Positions 29,626 to 39,088 of a stretch of 64,000 nucleotides of DNA are shown here, one piece after another. The DNA is from Acidobacteriota bacterium (lineage in GTDB: Bacteria > Acidobacteriota > Thermoanaerobaculia > Multivoradales > J023), in NCBI GenBank assembly GCA_029263315.1, contig JAJCXR010000042.1, positions 124,001 to 188,000 on the forward strand, read 5' to 3'. Numbering within the stretch: the stretch's first letter is position 1; each line of letters starts with the position of its first letter. The translations under genes and the position numbers were made by a program. The notes below the pieces were generated by a model. The model saw only the letters and a list, made by a program, of their open reading frames with translations, ran no database searches and had not been told where the DNA came from.

Positions 29626-30234
29626 CTAAACGGCTCCTCGGCCCTGCAACAAACGCTGCACGTATTTAGCCAGAATATCGACTTCGAAGTTGACCCGGTC
29701 TCCCACCTCCAACAGATCGAGGGTGGTGGCAGCCAAGGTGTGGGGAATCAAGGCCACCGAAAAGGCATCCTCTTGCAAGCGGGAGACGGTCAAGCTCACT
29801 CCGTCCAGGGTGACGGAACCCTTCTCTACCACCACGTACCGGTAGTCCTCCGGCAGCTCGAAGAAGACCTCCCGGTGTTTTTTGTGCTCTTGGCGTCGCA
29901 ACACCTTCAAGGTGGTGTCGACATGCCCCTGCACCCAGTGCCCCCCGAGGGGGTCACCCATGCGCAGGGCCGGCTCGAGATTGACCAGGGAGCCCCCTTG
30001 CAGGCTTCCGAGGGTGGTACGGGCCAAGGTCTCCGGAGAAAGCTCCACCCTCGACCGGCCCGGCCGGTGCTCCACCAACGTGAGGCACACACCGGAGACG
30101 GCCAGGCTAGCACCGATGTCCAACACGGCGCTCAGACCCTCGCTGTGACCAATGCTGAGACACACCCCGCCCTCAGGGGATTTTGTGGGCTCTTCGATCA
30201 GCCGGCCACGCTCGCGTACAAGTCCTGTAAACAC
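29626..30234 (-). CDS. ribE: Riboflavin synthase alpha subunit
   Basis: 202 aa from GTG 30234, with AGGGA just upstream. It starts with the diagnostic MFTGLV and has two internally similar lumazine-binding barrels, each with a GVSLTV or GVCLTLV strand. It dismutates two 6,7-dimethyl-8-ribityllumazine molecules to riboflavin. Its start lies inside the end of ribD (37-bp overlap), so translation is probably coupled. Confidence 0.96.
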   Translation of the reverse strand: MFTGLVRERGRLIEEPTKSPEGGVCLSIGHSEGLSAVLDIGASLAVSGVCLTLVEHRPGRSRVELSPETLARTTLGSLQGGSLVNLEPALRMGDPLGGHWVQGHVDTTLKVLRRQEHKKHREVFFELPEDYRYVVVEKGSVTLDGVSLTVSRLQEDAFSVALIPHTLAATTLDLLEVGDRVNFEVDILAKYVQRLLQGRGAV

Positions 30235-31274
30235 TGTTCCCTGAATCCGATTAAAATCACATCGTCTCCCCGACGTTGGACCCGCAGGTCACGGAGTCGA
30301 GGGGCGGCGGACAACGGAGAGCTACCGACTCCTGCCAAAGGGCCCAAGGCGCTCTGGCCACCGATCAATAGTGGCGCACAGTCGACCCCGACCCGCTCGA
30401 AGGTGCCGGCGGTGACAAAGGCGGCAGCGACCTCGGCCCCACCTTCCACCAAGAGGCTCTGTGTTCCCCGAGCTTGTAGATCGGCGAGCACGGTCTGAGG
30501 TGTCACGGCGGGCAAGTGCACGACGCTCGCACCTCGGTCGCTCAGCCGACGGGACGCCAAGCCCGGCTCCTCCTCAGTGTACACCACGACCTCCCCGGGA
30601 ATGTCGAGCATCCGCGCCGAGACACCAATTCGTAGGCGGCGATCCATCACCACTCTCAAGTTCGGCCCCTCGGCTTTGCCCAAGCGGCGGTCGAGACGCG
30701 GATCGTCCGCCAGGGCCGTGCCGCTACCCACCAGAATCCCGTCGTGCTCTTCCCGCTGATTCAGGCCCCAGCGCCGTCCTTGGGGGGAGGAAATCCACTG
30801 GCTCTCCCCGTTCACCGTGGCGATCCGACCGTCGAGGCTCATCGCCCACTTCAGAGAGACGGCCGGACGCCCATAGCGCAGGGCGGCGAGGAAACGCCAA
30901 TTCAGCCGCACCGCCTGCGGCACTAGGAAGCCGTCGTCCACCTGCACTCCGGCCTGCCGCAGCCGGGCGAAACCACCGCCGCCGACCAGGGGATTGGGAT
31001 CGCGGTGACAAGCCACCACCCGACGGATCCCCGCCGCGATCACCGCCTCGCTACAGGGCGGGGTTCGGCCATGGTGGCTGCAGGGCTCCAGGGTCACATA
31101 CAGGGTGCTGTCGCGGGCCCGCTCGCCGGCCTGACGCAGGGCTTCGATCTCGGCATGGGGTCCACCCACCCGACGATGGTAGCCCTCGCCCACCACCTCT
31201 CCGTGCCGTACCAGGACGGCCCCGACCATGGGGTTGGGCGAGGTCCGGTAGCGTCCCCGGGCGGCCAGCCTCAA
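30198..31274 (-). CDS. ribD: Riboflavin biosynthesis deaminase/reductase
   Basis: 358 aa. The N-terminal deaminase zinc site is HAEIEAL with LEPCSHHGRTPPC, and TSPNPMVGAVLV is conserved. The C-terminal reductase has KWAMSLDGRIA and LLVEGGAEV. It does two steps from the GTP-derived pyrimidine. TTG 31274 is chosen because the frame is closed by the ftsY stop 22 bp upstream, with no better start. This clips the usual N-terminus by only a few residues. Confidence 0.94.
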   Translation of the reverse strand: MRLAARGRYRTSPNPMVGAVLVRHGEVVGEGYHRRVGGPHAEIEALRQAGERARDSTLYVTLEPCSHHGRTPPCSEAVIAAGIRRVVACHRDPNPLVGGGGFARLRQAGVQVDDGFLVPQAVRLNWRFLAALRYGRPAVSLKWAMSLDGRIATVNGESQWISSPQGRRWGLNQREEHDGILVGSGTALADDPRLDRRLGKAEGPNLRVVMDRRLRIGVSARMLDIPGEVVVYTEEEPGLASRRLSDRGASVVHLPAVTPQTVLADLQARGTQSLLVEGGAEVAAAFVTAGTFERVGVDCAPLLIGGQSALGPLAGVGSSPLSAAPRLRDLRVQRRGDDVILIGFREQCLQDLYASVAG

Positions 31275-31296
31275 GGCTCGGCGCAGGGGGCGCAGC

Positions 31297-32283
31297 TCAG
31301 GGGCCGAGGAGGGCAGCGGCGAACTCCTGAGGATCGAAAGCGATCAGATCGTCGGCCCCTTCGCCGACCCCGAGAAAGACCACCGGCAGCTGTAGGTCGC
31401 GGGCCACCGCCACCGCCACGCCGCCCTTGGCGGTGCCATCGAGCTTGGTCAAGATGACGCCGTCCAGCGGTACTACTTTGGAAAATTCCCGCGCTTGGAT
31501 GACCGCATTCTGACCCGTCGTGGCATCTAGGACCAACAGGGTACGAAGCTGCCAATCGGGGGTTTCGCGATCGATCACCCGCCGAATCTTGCCGAGCTCC
31601 GCCATCAGGTGATCCTTGGTATGCAAGCGACCCGCCGTATCGACGATGACGCGCTGCACGCCGCGGGCCCGGGCCGCTTGTAGACTGTCGAAAACCACCG
31701 CCGCCGGATCGCCGCCGGCTTTCTGACGGACCACGTCAACCCCCAATCGCTCTCCCCACAGGGCGATCTGCTCGATGGCGGCGGCGCGGAACGTATCGCC
31801 GGCCGCCAGCAAGACCTTCTCCCCTCGGTTGAGGAAAAACTTGCCCAGCTTGGCGATCGAGGTGGTCTTGCCGACACCGTTGACCCCGACCACCAGAATC
31901 ACCGCCGGTTGCGCCGTCAGGGGTTCGGGCTGGGGAGCCTTGGACATCAGATCCGCCACCTCGGTGGCCAGGATGCGACGCACCCGTTCGACATCCTTTT
32001 GATCCGTGGGTTTGACCTGCGCCTTCACCCGTTCCACCAGCTCGACGGCGGTGTCGACGCCAAGATCGGAAGAGATCAGTGACTCTTCGAGGTATTCGAG
32101 GGTCTCGCCATCGAGCACCGCACGGCCGTCGAGGGCCGCCTCCATGCGTTCGATGATCTCCGTGTGGGTCATGAAGAGGCCGCGTTTCAGCTTCTTCCAA
32201 AACCCCTTCTTCTGCTCCCCCTTGGGGGCCTCCGGCTCCGGCGCCAAATCGAGCCGGGCATCGGTATCCTGTGTAGTGCTCAT
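31297..32283 (-). CDS. ftsY: Signal recognition particle receptor
   Basis: 328 aa from ATG 32283 (AAAGAG upstream); an in-frame ATG at 32322 is less likely. After an acidic N-terminal region and the helical N domain come the G motifs GVNGVGKTTSIAKL, DTFRAAA, DTAGRLH and TKLDGTAKGG. It docks SRP-ribosome complexes at the inner membrane for co-translational insertion. It sits upstream of ribD and downstream of the roadblock gene. Confidence 0.96.
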   Translation of the reverse strand: MSTTQDTDARLDLAPEPEAPKGEQKKGFWKKLKRGLFMTHTEIIERMEAALDGRAVLDGETLEYLEESLISSDLGVDTAVELVERVKAQVKPTDQKDVERVRRILATEVADLMSKAPQPEPLTAQPAVILVVGVNGVGKTTSIAKLGKFFLNRGEKVLLAAGDTFRAAAIEQIALWGERLGVDVVRQKAGGDPAAVVFDSLQAARARGVQRVIVDTAGRLHTKDHLMAELGKIRRVIDRETPDWQLRTLLVLDATTGQNAVIQAREFSKVVPLDGVILTKLDGTAKGGVAVAVARDLQLPVVFLGVGEGADDLIAFDPQEFAAALLGP

Positions 32284-32368
32284 GATGGTCTCTTTGTAGG
32301 AATGAACCCACCGCCGTCGCACCTCGTCTTGACGACGGTGCCGGCTCGGCGTCGTGGGATGGAGCCGC

Positions 32369-32734
32369 TCAGCTGAAGACTTCGCGCTTGATCTCGTCCC
32401 GGGCTTGCTTCAGGGTCACCCGCGCCTTGCCCACCAAACAGGGGCTGCGCTGGACCAGAGCTAGATAGTAGCCGTCCGGCAGCGGTATCGCATAGAGATG
32501 AAGATCATCTTTTTCGATATGCAGGAATTCCGTCACCCCCAGGGTCGTCTCGCTCTCGATCAAATCGAGCTGCCGCAGGTAGATGCCCAGATAGGCGCCG
32601 GTGACCTTCATATCGAAGGGCGTGTGATCCGCCACCGCCAAGTCCACGGTTTCGCCCGTGCCGTCGAGAAAGAGTGCGGCGATGGCCCGTTCGTTGGCGG
32701 CCAACAGATTGACCAGGGTGTAGTGAAACGGCAT
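32369..32734 (-). CDS. Roadblock/LC7-like small protein
   Basis: 121 aa. The alternating strands and helices fit a roadblock/LC7 (MglB-like) fold, with the typical strand YYLALVQRSPCLVGKARV near the C-terminus. Such proteins form dimers that regulate small GTPases, for instance in polarity or motility. It starts 6 bp after the HD-GYP stop, so the two are co-transcribed. No MglA-type GTPase is in the window. Confidence 0.65.
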   Translation of the reverse strand: MPFHYTLVNLLAANERAIAALFLDGTGETVDLAVADHTPFDMKVTGAYLGIYLRQLDLIESETTLGVTEFLHIEKDDLHLYAIPLPDGYYLALVQRSPCLVGKARVTLKQARDEIKREVFS

Positions 32735-32740
32735 GGCGAC

Positions 32741-34558
32741 TCAGTTGCTGAGGAGACTCTTGGGGGCCGCCGGAGATTGTGGGTCCGGGCGGGCTTTTCC
32801 GGCATGGGGATCGAGGTCGAGGGCGATGTGCCCCGCTTCATAGGCCAATAGGAAGGCGGTGACAATCCTGGCGTCGAATTTGCTGCCCGTCAACTTTTTG
32901 ATGATCTGAATGGCGTAGTCCGGCGACGACGCCTTCTGGTAGGGACGATTGGTGGTGATGGCGTCGAAGGTGTCGGCGACCCCGATAATGCGCGCCATCA
33001 GGGGGATCTGCTCGCCCTTCAGCTGATCCGGATAGCCGCTGCCGTTCCACGCCTCGTGATGCCAGCGAATGCCCGGCAACATCTCACGCAGCGCCGAGAT
33101 GGGCTCGACGATGTCAGCTCCGATGACCGGATGCTGTTTCATCAGACCGAACTCTTCGTCGGTCAGCTGCCCCATCTTGAGCAGGACTCGATCCTCGACG
33201 CCAATCTTACCGATGTCGTGCAAAACGGCGCTGATCCAGACCTTTTCCTGCATGTCCTTGGGTTGCCCGAGGTAGTGGGAAATGGCCCGGCTGAAGCGGG
33301 CGACCCGCTCGGAGTGACCACGGGTGTAGGGATCCTTGGCGTCGATGGCGGCGGCGAAAGCACGGATCGAGCTGATGAACAGCTGGCGATTGGCCTTGGC
33401 CGCCTGTTTCAGCTGGTCGACATAGCGTTCCACGTACTCGCTCATGCGGTTGAAGTCTTCGCCCAGCTCGACCACTTCGTAGGTCAACCCACCGGGCGGT
33501 ACCCGCCGGTCGAAATTGCCGGCGGCGATCTGATGGCTGATGTCGGCCAGCTGTTGAATCGGATGACTCAACCACAGGGTCGCCAGGTAGGCGAAGAAAA
33601 AGGCCAAAGCGACCACCACCAAGGAGGTGATCAAGGTGGCGGTGATCATCGCCTGCACTTGGTTGAAGGCTTCGTCGGCGGTGCGGTGGGCCACCACACC
33701 CCAGCCGGTTTCGTCCACCGGCACCACACGGGCCAGGATGCGGTAGGTTTGGCCCCCTGCCTCGAGCTCGGCTTCGCGGGCGATGCTGAACGGAGTCTTG
33801 AGGAAATTCTGCACCAGGTCGGATTCCAGCAACGCCTGGTCGAGGGCCGGGTTCTCCCCCGCCGTCCACAGGATCTGACCGTCACCGTCCACCAGGAAAC
33901 TCTCCTGCAGATCCATGCCGGTGGAAGAGCGCAGCGGCAGGAGCACCAGGGCTTCCACCACCAACAGGTCCTCCGCGCTGGCGCCGAGCATGGGCACCGC
34001 CACCGCCACCGTCGGTCGGGTGCCGACGTTGGGCAACTGCGCCACGGCGAAACGGTAGGTCACCTGTTGCGTCGTCCGAGCCTCGGCGAAGGCAGCGGCC
34101 AGCGCCACTTCGACCGTCTCGTTGAAGGGCTCCTGATTGGAGCGCAGGCCGCTACCGCTGCCGTCCAGAACGTGCAGCGCCAACAGGCCGCGGTGATTGC
34201 TGCCGAAGTCTTCCAGGTACGGCACCACCCAAGGGCGGTGCAAACGATCCGCCACGCTGCCGCGCTCGGGGGGCGCCAGCAAACCACGGCCGAATTGGTG
34301 CAACTGATCGCGATGGCGCTTCAGATCGTCGCTCAGCAGGCCAGCAAAGCTCTGCGCCCCTTGGGTCAGAAGCTCGATCTGCTGGGTTTTGATAATCTCT
34401 TTGTTGGTGCTGATCAACTGATAGGCGCTGATCACCAAGGGGATGATGCCCGAGGCCAGAAGCAGCATAAAAAGGATATGACGAAGCTTGAAGGGGCGAA
34501 GCCAAGCCTTCTTGACTTCCCCCTCCCCCTCTCCGCTTGACACCGCCTTCTGGCTCAC
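32741..34558 (-). CDS. Membrane sensor HD-GYP phosphodiesterase
   Basis: 605 aa. An N-terminal membrane helix (about 27-45), a periplasmic sensor of about 250 residues and a second helix (TATLITSLVVVALAFFFAYL) lead to a HAMP-like linker. The HD-GYP domain follows with TRGHSERV, HDIGKIG (His about 448), RWHHEAWNGSGYP and VADTFDAITTNRPY. The metal residues are intact, so it should hydrolyse cyclic di-GMP. The GYP loop reads NGSGYP where DGxGYP is usual, a mild change. It is the first gene of the roadblock-ftsY-rib run. Confidence 0.9.
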   Translation of the reverse strand: MSQKAVSSGEGEGEVKKAWLRPFKLRHILFMLLLASGIIPLVISAYQLISTNKEIIKTQQIELLTQGAQSFAGLLSDDLKRHRDQLHQFGRGLLAPPERGSVADRLHRPWVVPYLEDFGSNHRGLLALHVLDGSGSGLRSNQEPFNETVEVALAAAFAEARTTQQVTYRFAVAQLPNVGTRPTVAVAVPMLGASAEDLLVVEALVLLPLRSSTGMDLQESFLVDGDGQILWTAGENPALDQALLESDLVQNFLKTPFSIAREAELEAGGQTYRILARVVPVDETGWGVVAHRTADEAFNQVQAMITATLITSLVVVALAFFFAYLATLWLSHPIQQLADISHQIAAGNFDRRVPPGGLTYEVVELGEDFNRMSEYVERYVDQLKQAAKANRQLFISSIRAFAAAIDAKDPYTRGHSERVARFSRAISHYLGQPKDMQEKVWISAVLHDIGKIGVEDRVLLKMGQLTDEEFGLMKQHPVIGADIVEPISALREMLPGIRWHHEAWNGSGYPDQLKGEQIPLMARIIGVADTFDAITTNRPYQKASSPDYAIQIIKKLTGSKFDARIVTAFLLAYEAGHIALDLDPHAGKARPDPQSPAAPKSLLSN

Positions 34559-34947
34559 GCCCTCTCCCCTCGAGCTCTGACCCTAGCGAGGCTTCGACCT
34601 CGACCTGTTGACTCCCGCGCCGCGTCTCGACAACGTGCGAAGGATTATAGCCCAAGGGACGCCGACACCGTCGCGATGCTGATTCACAGCCCCCGCCGCA
34701 GTGCTAAGTACACCTTTTCAAAAATACGCTGGTATTCGAGCGCCGATGCATCCCCGTCCGCGGCGTTACGCTCGCTGCAACAGAGCCCCACTATGCATCG
34801 CTCGCAAGCCTTGCGGACGCGGCGCCTCGGTGCTCTCGATTCGTCACCGTATTTCCGGAAAGGTGTACTAAGCTGTCGGCTGACGGTGGACGAGATCCCA
34901 ACTCGGGTCGTAGACTGTAGAAACCTGGGCAATACGGTGCAACGACC
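34559..34947. other. Divergent intergenic region, less GC-rich
   Basis: 389 bp between the HD-GYP and prenyl-synthase-like genes, visibly richer in A and T than its flanks. Short frames cross it on both strands but none has a ribosome site or family features. It probably holds promoters for both directions; none is clear enough to list. Confidence 0.5.
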
Positions 34948-35934
34948 TTGGCCAATAACGACGAAATCAAAGAGCTGATCCTGTCCTCCGACAGGGTGGC
35001 AGGTTGGCCGGAGATGGCGGCCATGATAGGTGGTGGCGGCACCCCCTCGACGGACAGTATTCCCTGCTGGCACTATCCGGAGCTGGCCTGCGAAGCCGTG
35101 GGGGGCGAGGCGTCACGGGCCCTTCCCGCCATGGCGGCGATCGTTTGCTTGCTGAACGGCATTCACCTGTTGGACGATCTGTTGGATGAGGACGCCGACG
35201 GTCTCCAGCATCGGCTAGGGGTCGGCACCACCGCCAACTTGGCCGCCGCCTTCCACGCCGTCGCCGGCCAGCTGATGGCCGACGCCGCACTGCCCCCGAA
35301 GATCCGTGAGGCGGCCCAGAGGCAAGTCGCCACGGCCACCCTGGAGACCGCCTGGGGTCAACATCTCGACAGCCGTCCACAGCGTCCTGAGGACGCCGAA
35401 GCCACCTACTGGCAAATCACCGCCACCAAGACGCCACCCCTCTTCGCCGCCGCCTTCTTCCTCGGCGCCTTATGTGGTGGAGCCGACCCGGAAACGGCAC
35501 AGACCCTCACCACCTTGGCCCAACCCATCGGCAAGATCATCCAATGCGGCGACGATATGTCGGACGCCCTGGCCCGTCCTGCCAAGCCCGACTGGCAGAG
35601 GGGCTGGACCAACCTGGTCATTCTCTACGCCGAGGTCGCAGAGCATCCGGAACGCCAGCGGCTGGTTGCCTTGATGGAAGACATCGCCGACCGCGACGCC
35701 CTCGAGGAGGCGCAGGCCATCCTGGTGCGCTGCGGCGCCATCAGTTTTGGTTGCTACCACGTGGTCGAGGGCTATCGCGACGCCTGCCGTCTGTTGCGCC
35801 AGCTGCCCCTGGCCACCCCCGAGCCCTTGGGTCGTTTGCTGGAAAGCCTGATTCAGCCCACCCGACACCTCTTTGCCAAGCACGGCATCGACATAACGCC
35901 GGACCTGAAACGGCGCGATCTTTGGCGTCCCTGA
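34948..35934 (+). CDS. Polyprenyl-synthetase-fold protein, atypical (ComQ-like?)
   Basis: 328 aa from TTG 34948. Both Asp-rich metal motifs are present: DDLLDED in HLLDDLLDED and DDMSD in CGDDMSDAL. The usual N-terminal GGKRxRP substrate loop is absent, replaced by a Gly-rich segment and SIPCWHYPEL. The protein therefore has a trans-isoprenyl synthase fold, but chain elongation of the standard type is uncertain. ComQ-type peptide prenyltransferases are another member of this fold. No small peptide partner is obvious nearby. It is divergent from the HD-GYP operon and followed by a SEC-C gene. Confidence 0.75.
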   Translation: MANNDEIKELILSSDRVAGWPEMAAMIGGGGTPSTDSIPCWHYPELACEAVGGEASRALPAMAAIVCLLNGIHLLDDLLDEDADGLQHRLGVGTTANLAAAFHAVAGQLMADAALPPKIREAAQRQVATATLETAWGQHLDSRPQRPEDAEATYWQITATKTPPLFAAAFFLGALCGGADPETAQTLTTLAQPIGKIIQCGDDMSDALARPAKPDWQRGWTNLVILYAEVAEHPERQRLVALMEDIADRDALEEAQAILVRCGAISFGCYHVVEGYRDACRLLRQLPLATPEPLGRLLESLIQPTRHLFAKHGIDITPDLKRRDLWRP

Positions 35935-36029
35935 GCGCCTCCCCCTTACAATGGCCTTCTGCCGCTCCACAGTCGAGCCATCGCCGAGTCTGCAACTTCC
36001 AACGGACCGAATACCCCCCAGAGGATGCC

Positions 36030-36293
36030 ATGGGCCGAAAGACACGTCGCCTCAGCAGCCAACTCCCCAAACGCAAGTCCGTCGTCACCGGACCGCGCCA
36101 CGCCGTCAAGGTGGGACGCAACGAACCTTGCCCCTGTGCTAGCGGCAAGAAATACAAGGACTGCCATCAGAGCGAGGGCCAGGCCTTTCTCGACCGCCTA
36201 GCCAAGCAGGAGGACGCTCGCTTGCTGAACGAGAAGCGCCAACAGCTCAAGGCGGAAGGGGTGCCTTGGTATAAACGTCTCTTTGTGCGCTGA
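36030..36293 (+). CDS. Small SEC-C zinc-finger protein
   Basis: 87 aa from ATG 36030 with GAGG 5 bp upstream. A basic N-terminus (MGRKTRRLSSQLPKRK) precedes the SEC-C zinc motif EPCPCASGKKYKDCH, like the SecA tail that binds SecB or ribosomes. The C-terminus is helical and charged. It may bind RNA or ribosomes or assist SecA. A short AGCCC/GGGCT hairpin lies between it and the convergent ligase gene. Confidence 0.85.
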   Translation: MGRKTRRLSSQLPKRKSVVTGPRHAVKVGRNEPCPCASGKKYKDCHQSEGQAFLDRLAKQEDARLLNEKRQQLKAEGVPWYKRLFVR

Positions 36294-36311
36294 TCTCAGC
36301 CCAAGGAGGGC

Positions 36312-37550
36312 TCAGGGGCGCAGCAACTGGTCGCTGGTCAGACAGCTGGCCAACCGTCCGTAGACGGCGAGGATGTCGTCGCGGCTGGGGGCCTCGCCGA
36401 GCAGACGGCGCAGCCGGACCGCCAGGGTGTCGAGCTGTAGCAGCTCCTCGAGGGTACTGCCCCACGGCTCCTGCACCAGGCCGGCGTCGGCCGCCCGGTC
36501 GACCAAGTGACGCCACAGCTCGCCGGCGGACGCCGACCCCGCATCGAGCCCCAGGGTCCGCAAATAGGCAGCGTCGGTGATCTCGAAGGCCGCGGCCTGA
36601 CGCATGGTGCCGCGGAGCACGGTGGCCAAGGGGGCCGTCGGCCAGGCTCGCTGGTCGGCACCAGCGCTCAGCCGCTCCTCCACCAGCAGTTGCAAAACAG
36701 CCGTGACGGCGGCGGCGATGGCCAGATCGGCACGGGGACATTCCTGCACATCGAGCAGACGAATCTCGATCGAGCCGCGCTCAAATCGGGCGATGGCGCC
36801 GCGGGAGTTGAGGAACTCGTCCCGCAATACGCCCTCCGGATCATGGGGCGCGACATCCCTGTAGACCCGATCGAAAATCTGCTCTTGGTAGGAGGCTCGA
36901 TCAAAAACCGGTTCGGGCACGATGTCTCCGGCCACCGACGGAATGGCCCGGGAGTTGGTCCGGTAATACTCCAAACGATTGTCCAACGACGGGGTCCAAT
37001 GGCCTTCCACCATCGGTGAGCTGGCAGCCAAGGCCGGCAGGATGGGCAATATCAGCCGGATGGCGGCGTGCAAACGGCCGAATTCGTCGTCCCCCTGGAA
37101 CGGATAATTGAGGTGCAAGCTTTGCAGATTCGACCAGCCGTGTCCTTGACATCCGAAGATGCGATCGTAGGCCTGGTAGACGGGGCTATAGTCGTGCGGC
37201 CAGAGGACGGTCTCGTGAAGCGGCTCCATCAACGGATGCATGGCGGTGGGCAACAGCCGTGCCCCATGCTCCGCCAACAGCCGATTCATCTCCGCCAGAT
37301 CCCTTTGCAAGGCCTCGAGCACCTTTCCGTCGATGGCTGCCACCGGCGACGTGGTCTTGATTTCGATGACGTGCGACACCAGCTCATTGGACCACGACAC
37401 CAAACCGCGTGCGACCTCCGAAGCGATGACGCCGCCGTTCACCGCCGCCAACAGGCGGTCGGCGATGGGGCGCACGGCCAAGCTACGGCGATCGACGATC
37501 ATGTACTCCAGCTCGATGCCCGTGACCTCGAAAAGATGCCATCCAGCCAT
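36312..37550 (-). CDS. GCS2-family carboxylate-amine ligase
   Basis: 412 aa. The glutamate-cysteine-ligase type 2 fold shows GIELEYMIVD at the N-terminus and later motifs HLNYPFQGDDEF, SSPMVEGH and EIRLLDVQECP. It should form an amide or peptide bond between glutamate or another acid and an amine. The substrate cannot be read. Its ATG overlaps the stop of the RLAN-RimK gene (TGATG), so the two enzymes are made together. Confidence 0.85.
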   Translation of the reverse strand: MAGWHLFEVTGIELEYMIVDRRSLAVRPIADRLLAAVNGGVIASEVARGLVSWSNELVSHVIEIKTTSPVAAIDGKVLEALQRDLAEMNRLLAEHGARLLPTAMHPLMEPLHETVLWPHDYSPVYQAYDRIFGCQGHGWSNLQSLHLNYPFQGDDEFGRLHAAIRLILPILPALAASSPMVEGHWTPSLDNRLEYYRTNSRAIPSVAGDIVPEPVFDRASYQEQIFDRVYRDVAPHDPEGVLRDEFLNSRGAIARFERGSIEIRLLDVQECPRADLAIAAAVTAVLQLLVEERLSAGADQRAWPTAPLATVLRGTMRQAAAFEITDAAYLRTLGLDAGSASAGELWRHLVDRAADAGLVQEPWGSTLEELLQLDTLAVRLRRLLGEAPSRDDILAVYGRLASCLTSDQLLRP

Positions 37551-39088
37551 CAGGATTCACCCCGTTTCAGTTTTTCCAGGCGGCTCAGGAAATAGCCGAG
37601 AAGCTTTTGGTAGATCACCTCGCCTTCGGCGGTATCTTCCTCCCCCGCATCCAGATTCGGATTGTCATTGACTTCGATGACCACCGCACGGCCGTCGATC
37701 TCCTTGAGATCGACGCCATAGAAGCCGTCACCGATGAGATTTGCCGCCCGTAGACCGGTTTCGAGAATCGCCGCCGGAACTTCCGTCAAGGGGATGGCAT
37801 CCACTCCGCCGTAGCGTACCGGACCGGCCGTCGAGTGCCGGGCGATCTGCCAATGGCCGCGAGCCATGCGATAGCGGGCGGCGAACAGCGGTTGGCGATC
37901 GAGCACTCCGAGGCGCCAGTCGAAGTCGGTGGGCAGATACTCCTGGGCCACCAGGAGATCCGACTGCTCCAGGAAGCGGCGTGCTTCCTGGCGGCACGTC
38001 TCAGCTTCCGTAGCCTTGACGACGGCTTTGGAAAAGGAGCCGTCGGGCAACTTGAGCACCGCCGGCAAGCCCACGGTTTCGGCAATGGCGTCGACGTTGT
38101 CCCGGTGCACGACCAAAGTCCGCGGTATGGGAACGCCGTGACGGTTGAGCAGCTCGGTCAAATACACCTTGTTGGTGCACCGCAGGATAGAGTCCGGATC
38201 GTCCAAAACGACCATGCCGGAGGCCGCCGCCCGGCGAGCAAAACGATAAGTGTAGTGGTCGACGGCCGTGGTCTCGCGGATGAGCAAGGCGTCGAATTCC
38301 AAAAGCCGGGAGAAATCATCTTTGCCAATGCGCTCTACTCCGATCCCCAGCCGCTCCCCATGGCGCTCGATTTTTCTCAAGGCCCGCTCGTTGGACGGCC
38401 CCAGCTCCGCTTTGGGGTCCACCAACAGGGCCAGGTCGTAGCGGTAGCTCTTAGGTTGCGCTCGCCGTTGCCGACGGATTCGAAAATGCTTCTGCGCCGC
38501 CTCCTCCAAGAAAGGGCGGTGGGCTTCGGGCACCTCGTTGAGGGCGATGGGGCGCAAGCTGGTCAGCTGCCAACGGCGATGTACGGTGCCCTCGGGATCG
38601 CGGTCCGTCGGGCCGGCTCCGACCTCGCCACCTTCGACGGTCTCCGACTCCCGGCGCAGCTCAGCCCGCAGCAGAGGGGCGGGAAAGAGACCGAAGAGAG
38701 CCCGGGCCAATCGATCGTGGCGGGACGCCAAGTTCCGACCGAAGTACACCGAAAGGGTGAAGCGGTCCGACGAGATGGGAGCCAGGCTGCGCTGCAAGAT
38801 GGCGTCCACCTCCTCCGACAGGCGGCGCACGTGGGACGGTGACTTCAAATCCTGAATCGTCGCCACGTCCGGAAGGGGCCGATGGTCGCGAGCTTCGGCC
38901 AACAACGAAACGTAATATCCCAGACTTTGATAGCGATAGGAGCGACACAGGTTGAAAACCCGTCGAGCTCGCCGTTCACTATAGGATGGGGAGGTCAAGT
39001 AGTCGCGGGCCGACACCACCTCCACGCCTTCCAACTCCAGCGGCCAATGGCTGGCCTGCTCGATCACCAAGACAATACGTGGGCTCAA
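37550..39088 (-). CDS. RimK-type ATP-grasp ligase with RLAN N-terminal domain
   Basis: 512 aa from TTG 39088, which has AAAAGG about 8 bp upstream; an in-frame start at 39160 lacks one. The N-terminal RLAN domain (RIVLVIEQASHWPLELEGV to YQSLGYYVSLLAEAR) is followed by the ATP-grasp with NKVYLTELL, LKLPDGSFSKAV and metal ligands in GVDLKEID and VIEVNDNPNLDAG. Such enzymes ligate an amino acid, often glutamate, to a peptide or small molecule. The coupled GCS2 ligase suggests a small peptide-like metabolite pathway. Confidence 0.85.
   Translation of the reverse strand: MSPRIVLVIEQASHWPLELEGVEVVSARDYLTSPSYSERRARRVFNLCRSYRYQSLGYYVSLLAEARDHRPLPDVATIQDLKSPSHVRRLSEEVDAILQRSLAPISSDRFTLSVYFGRNLASRHDRLARALFGLFPAPLLRAELRRESETVEGGEVGAGPTDRDPEGTVHRRWQLTSLRPIALNEVPEAHRPFLEEAAQKHFRIRRQRRAQPKSYRYDLALLVDPKAELGPSNERALRKIERHGERLGIGVERIGKDDFSRLLEFDALLIRETTAVDHYTYRFARRAAASGMVVLDDPDSILRCTNKVYLTELLNRHGVPIPRTLVVHRDNVDAIAETVGLPAVLKLPDGSFSKAVVKATEAETCRQEARRFLEQSDLLVAQEYLPTDFDWRLGVLDRQPLFAARYRMARGHWQIARHSTAGPVRYGGVDAIPLTEVPAAILETGLRAANLIGDGFYGVDLKEIDGRAVVIEVNDNPNLDAGEEDTAEGEVIYQKLLGYFLSRLEKLKRGES

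Noticed and set aside
33056..34540. 494-codon plus-strand frame
   Set aside because: Antisense to the HD-GYP gene with its intact metal site.
34676..34978. Possible 100-aa ORF in the gap before the prenyl-synthase gene
   Set aside because: No ribosome site or protein-like features, and it overlaps the start of the next gene.
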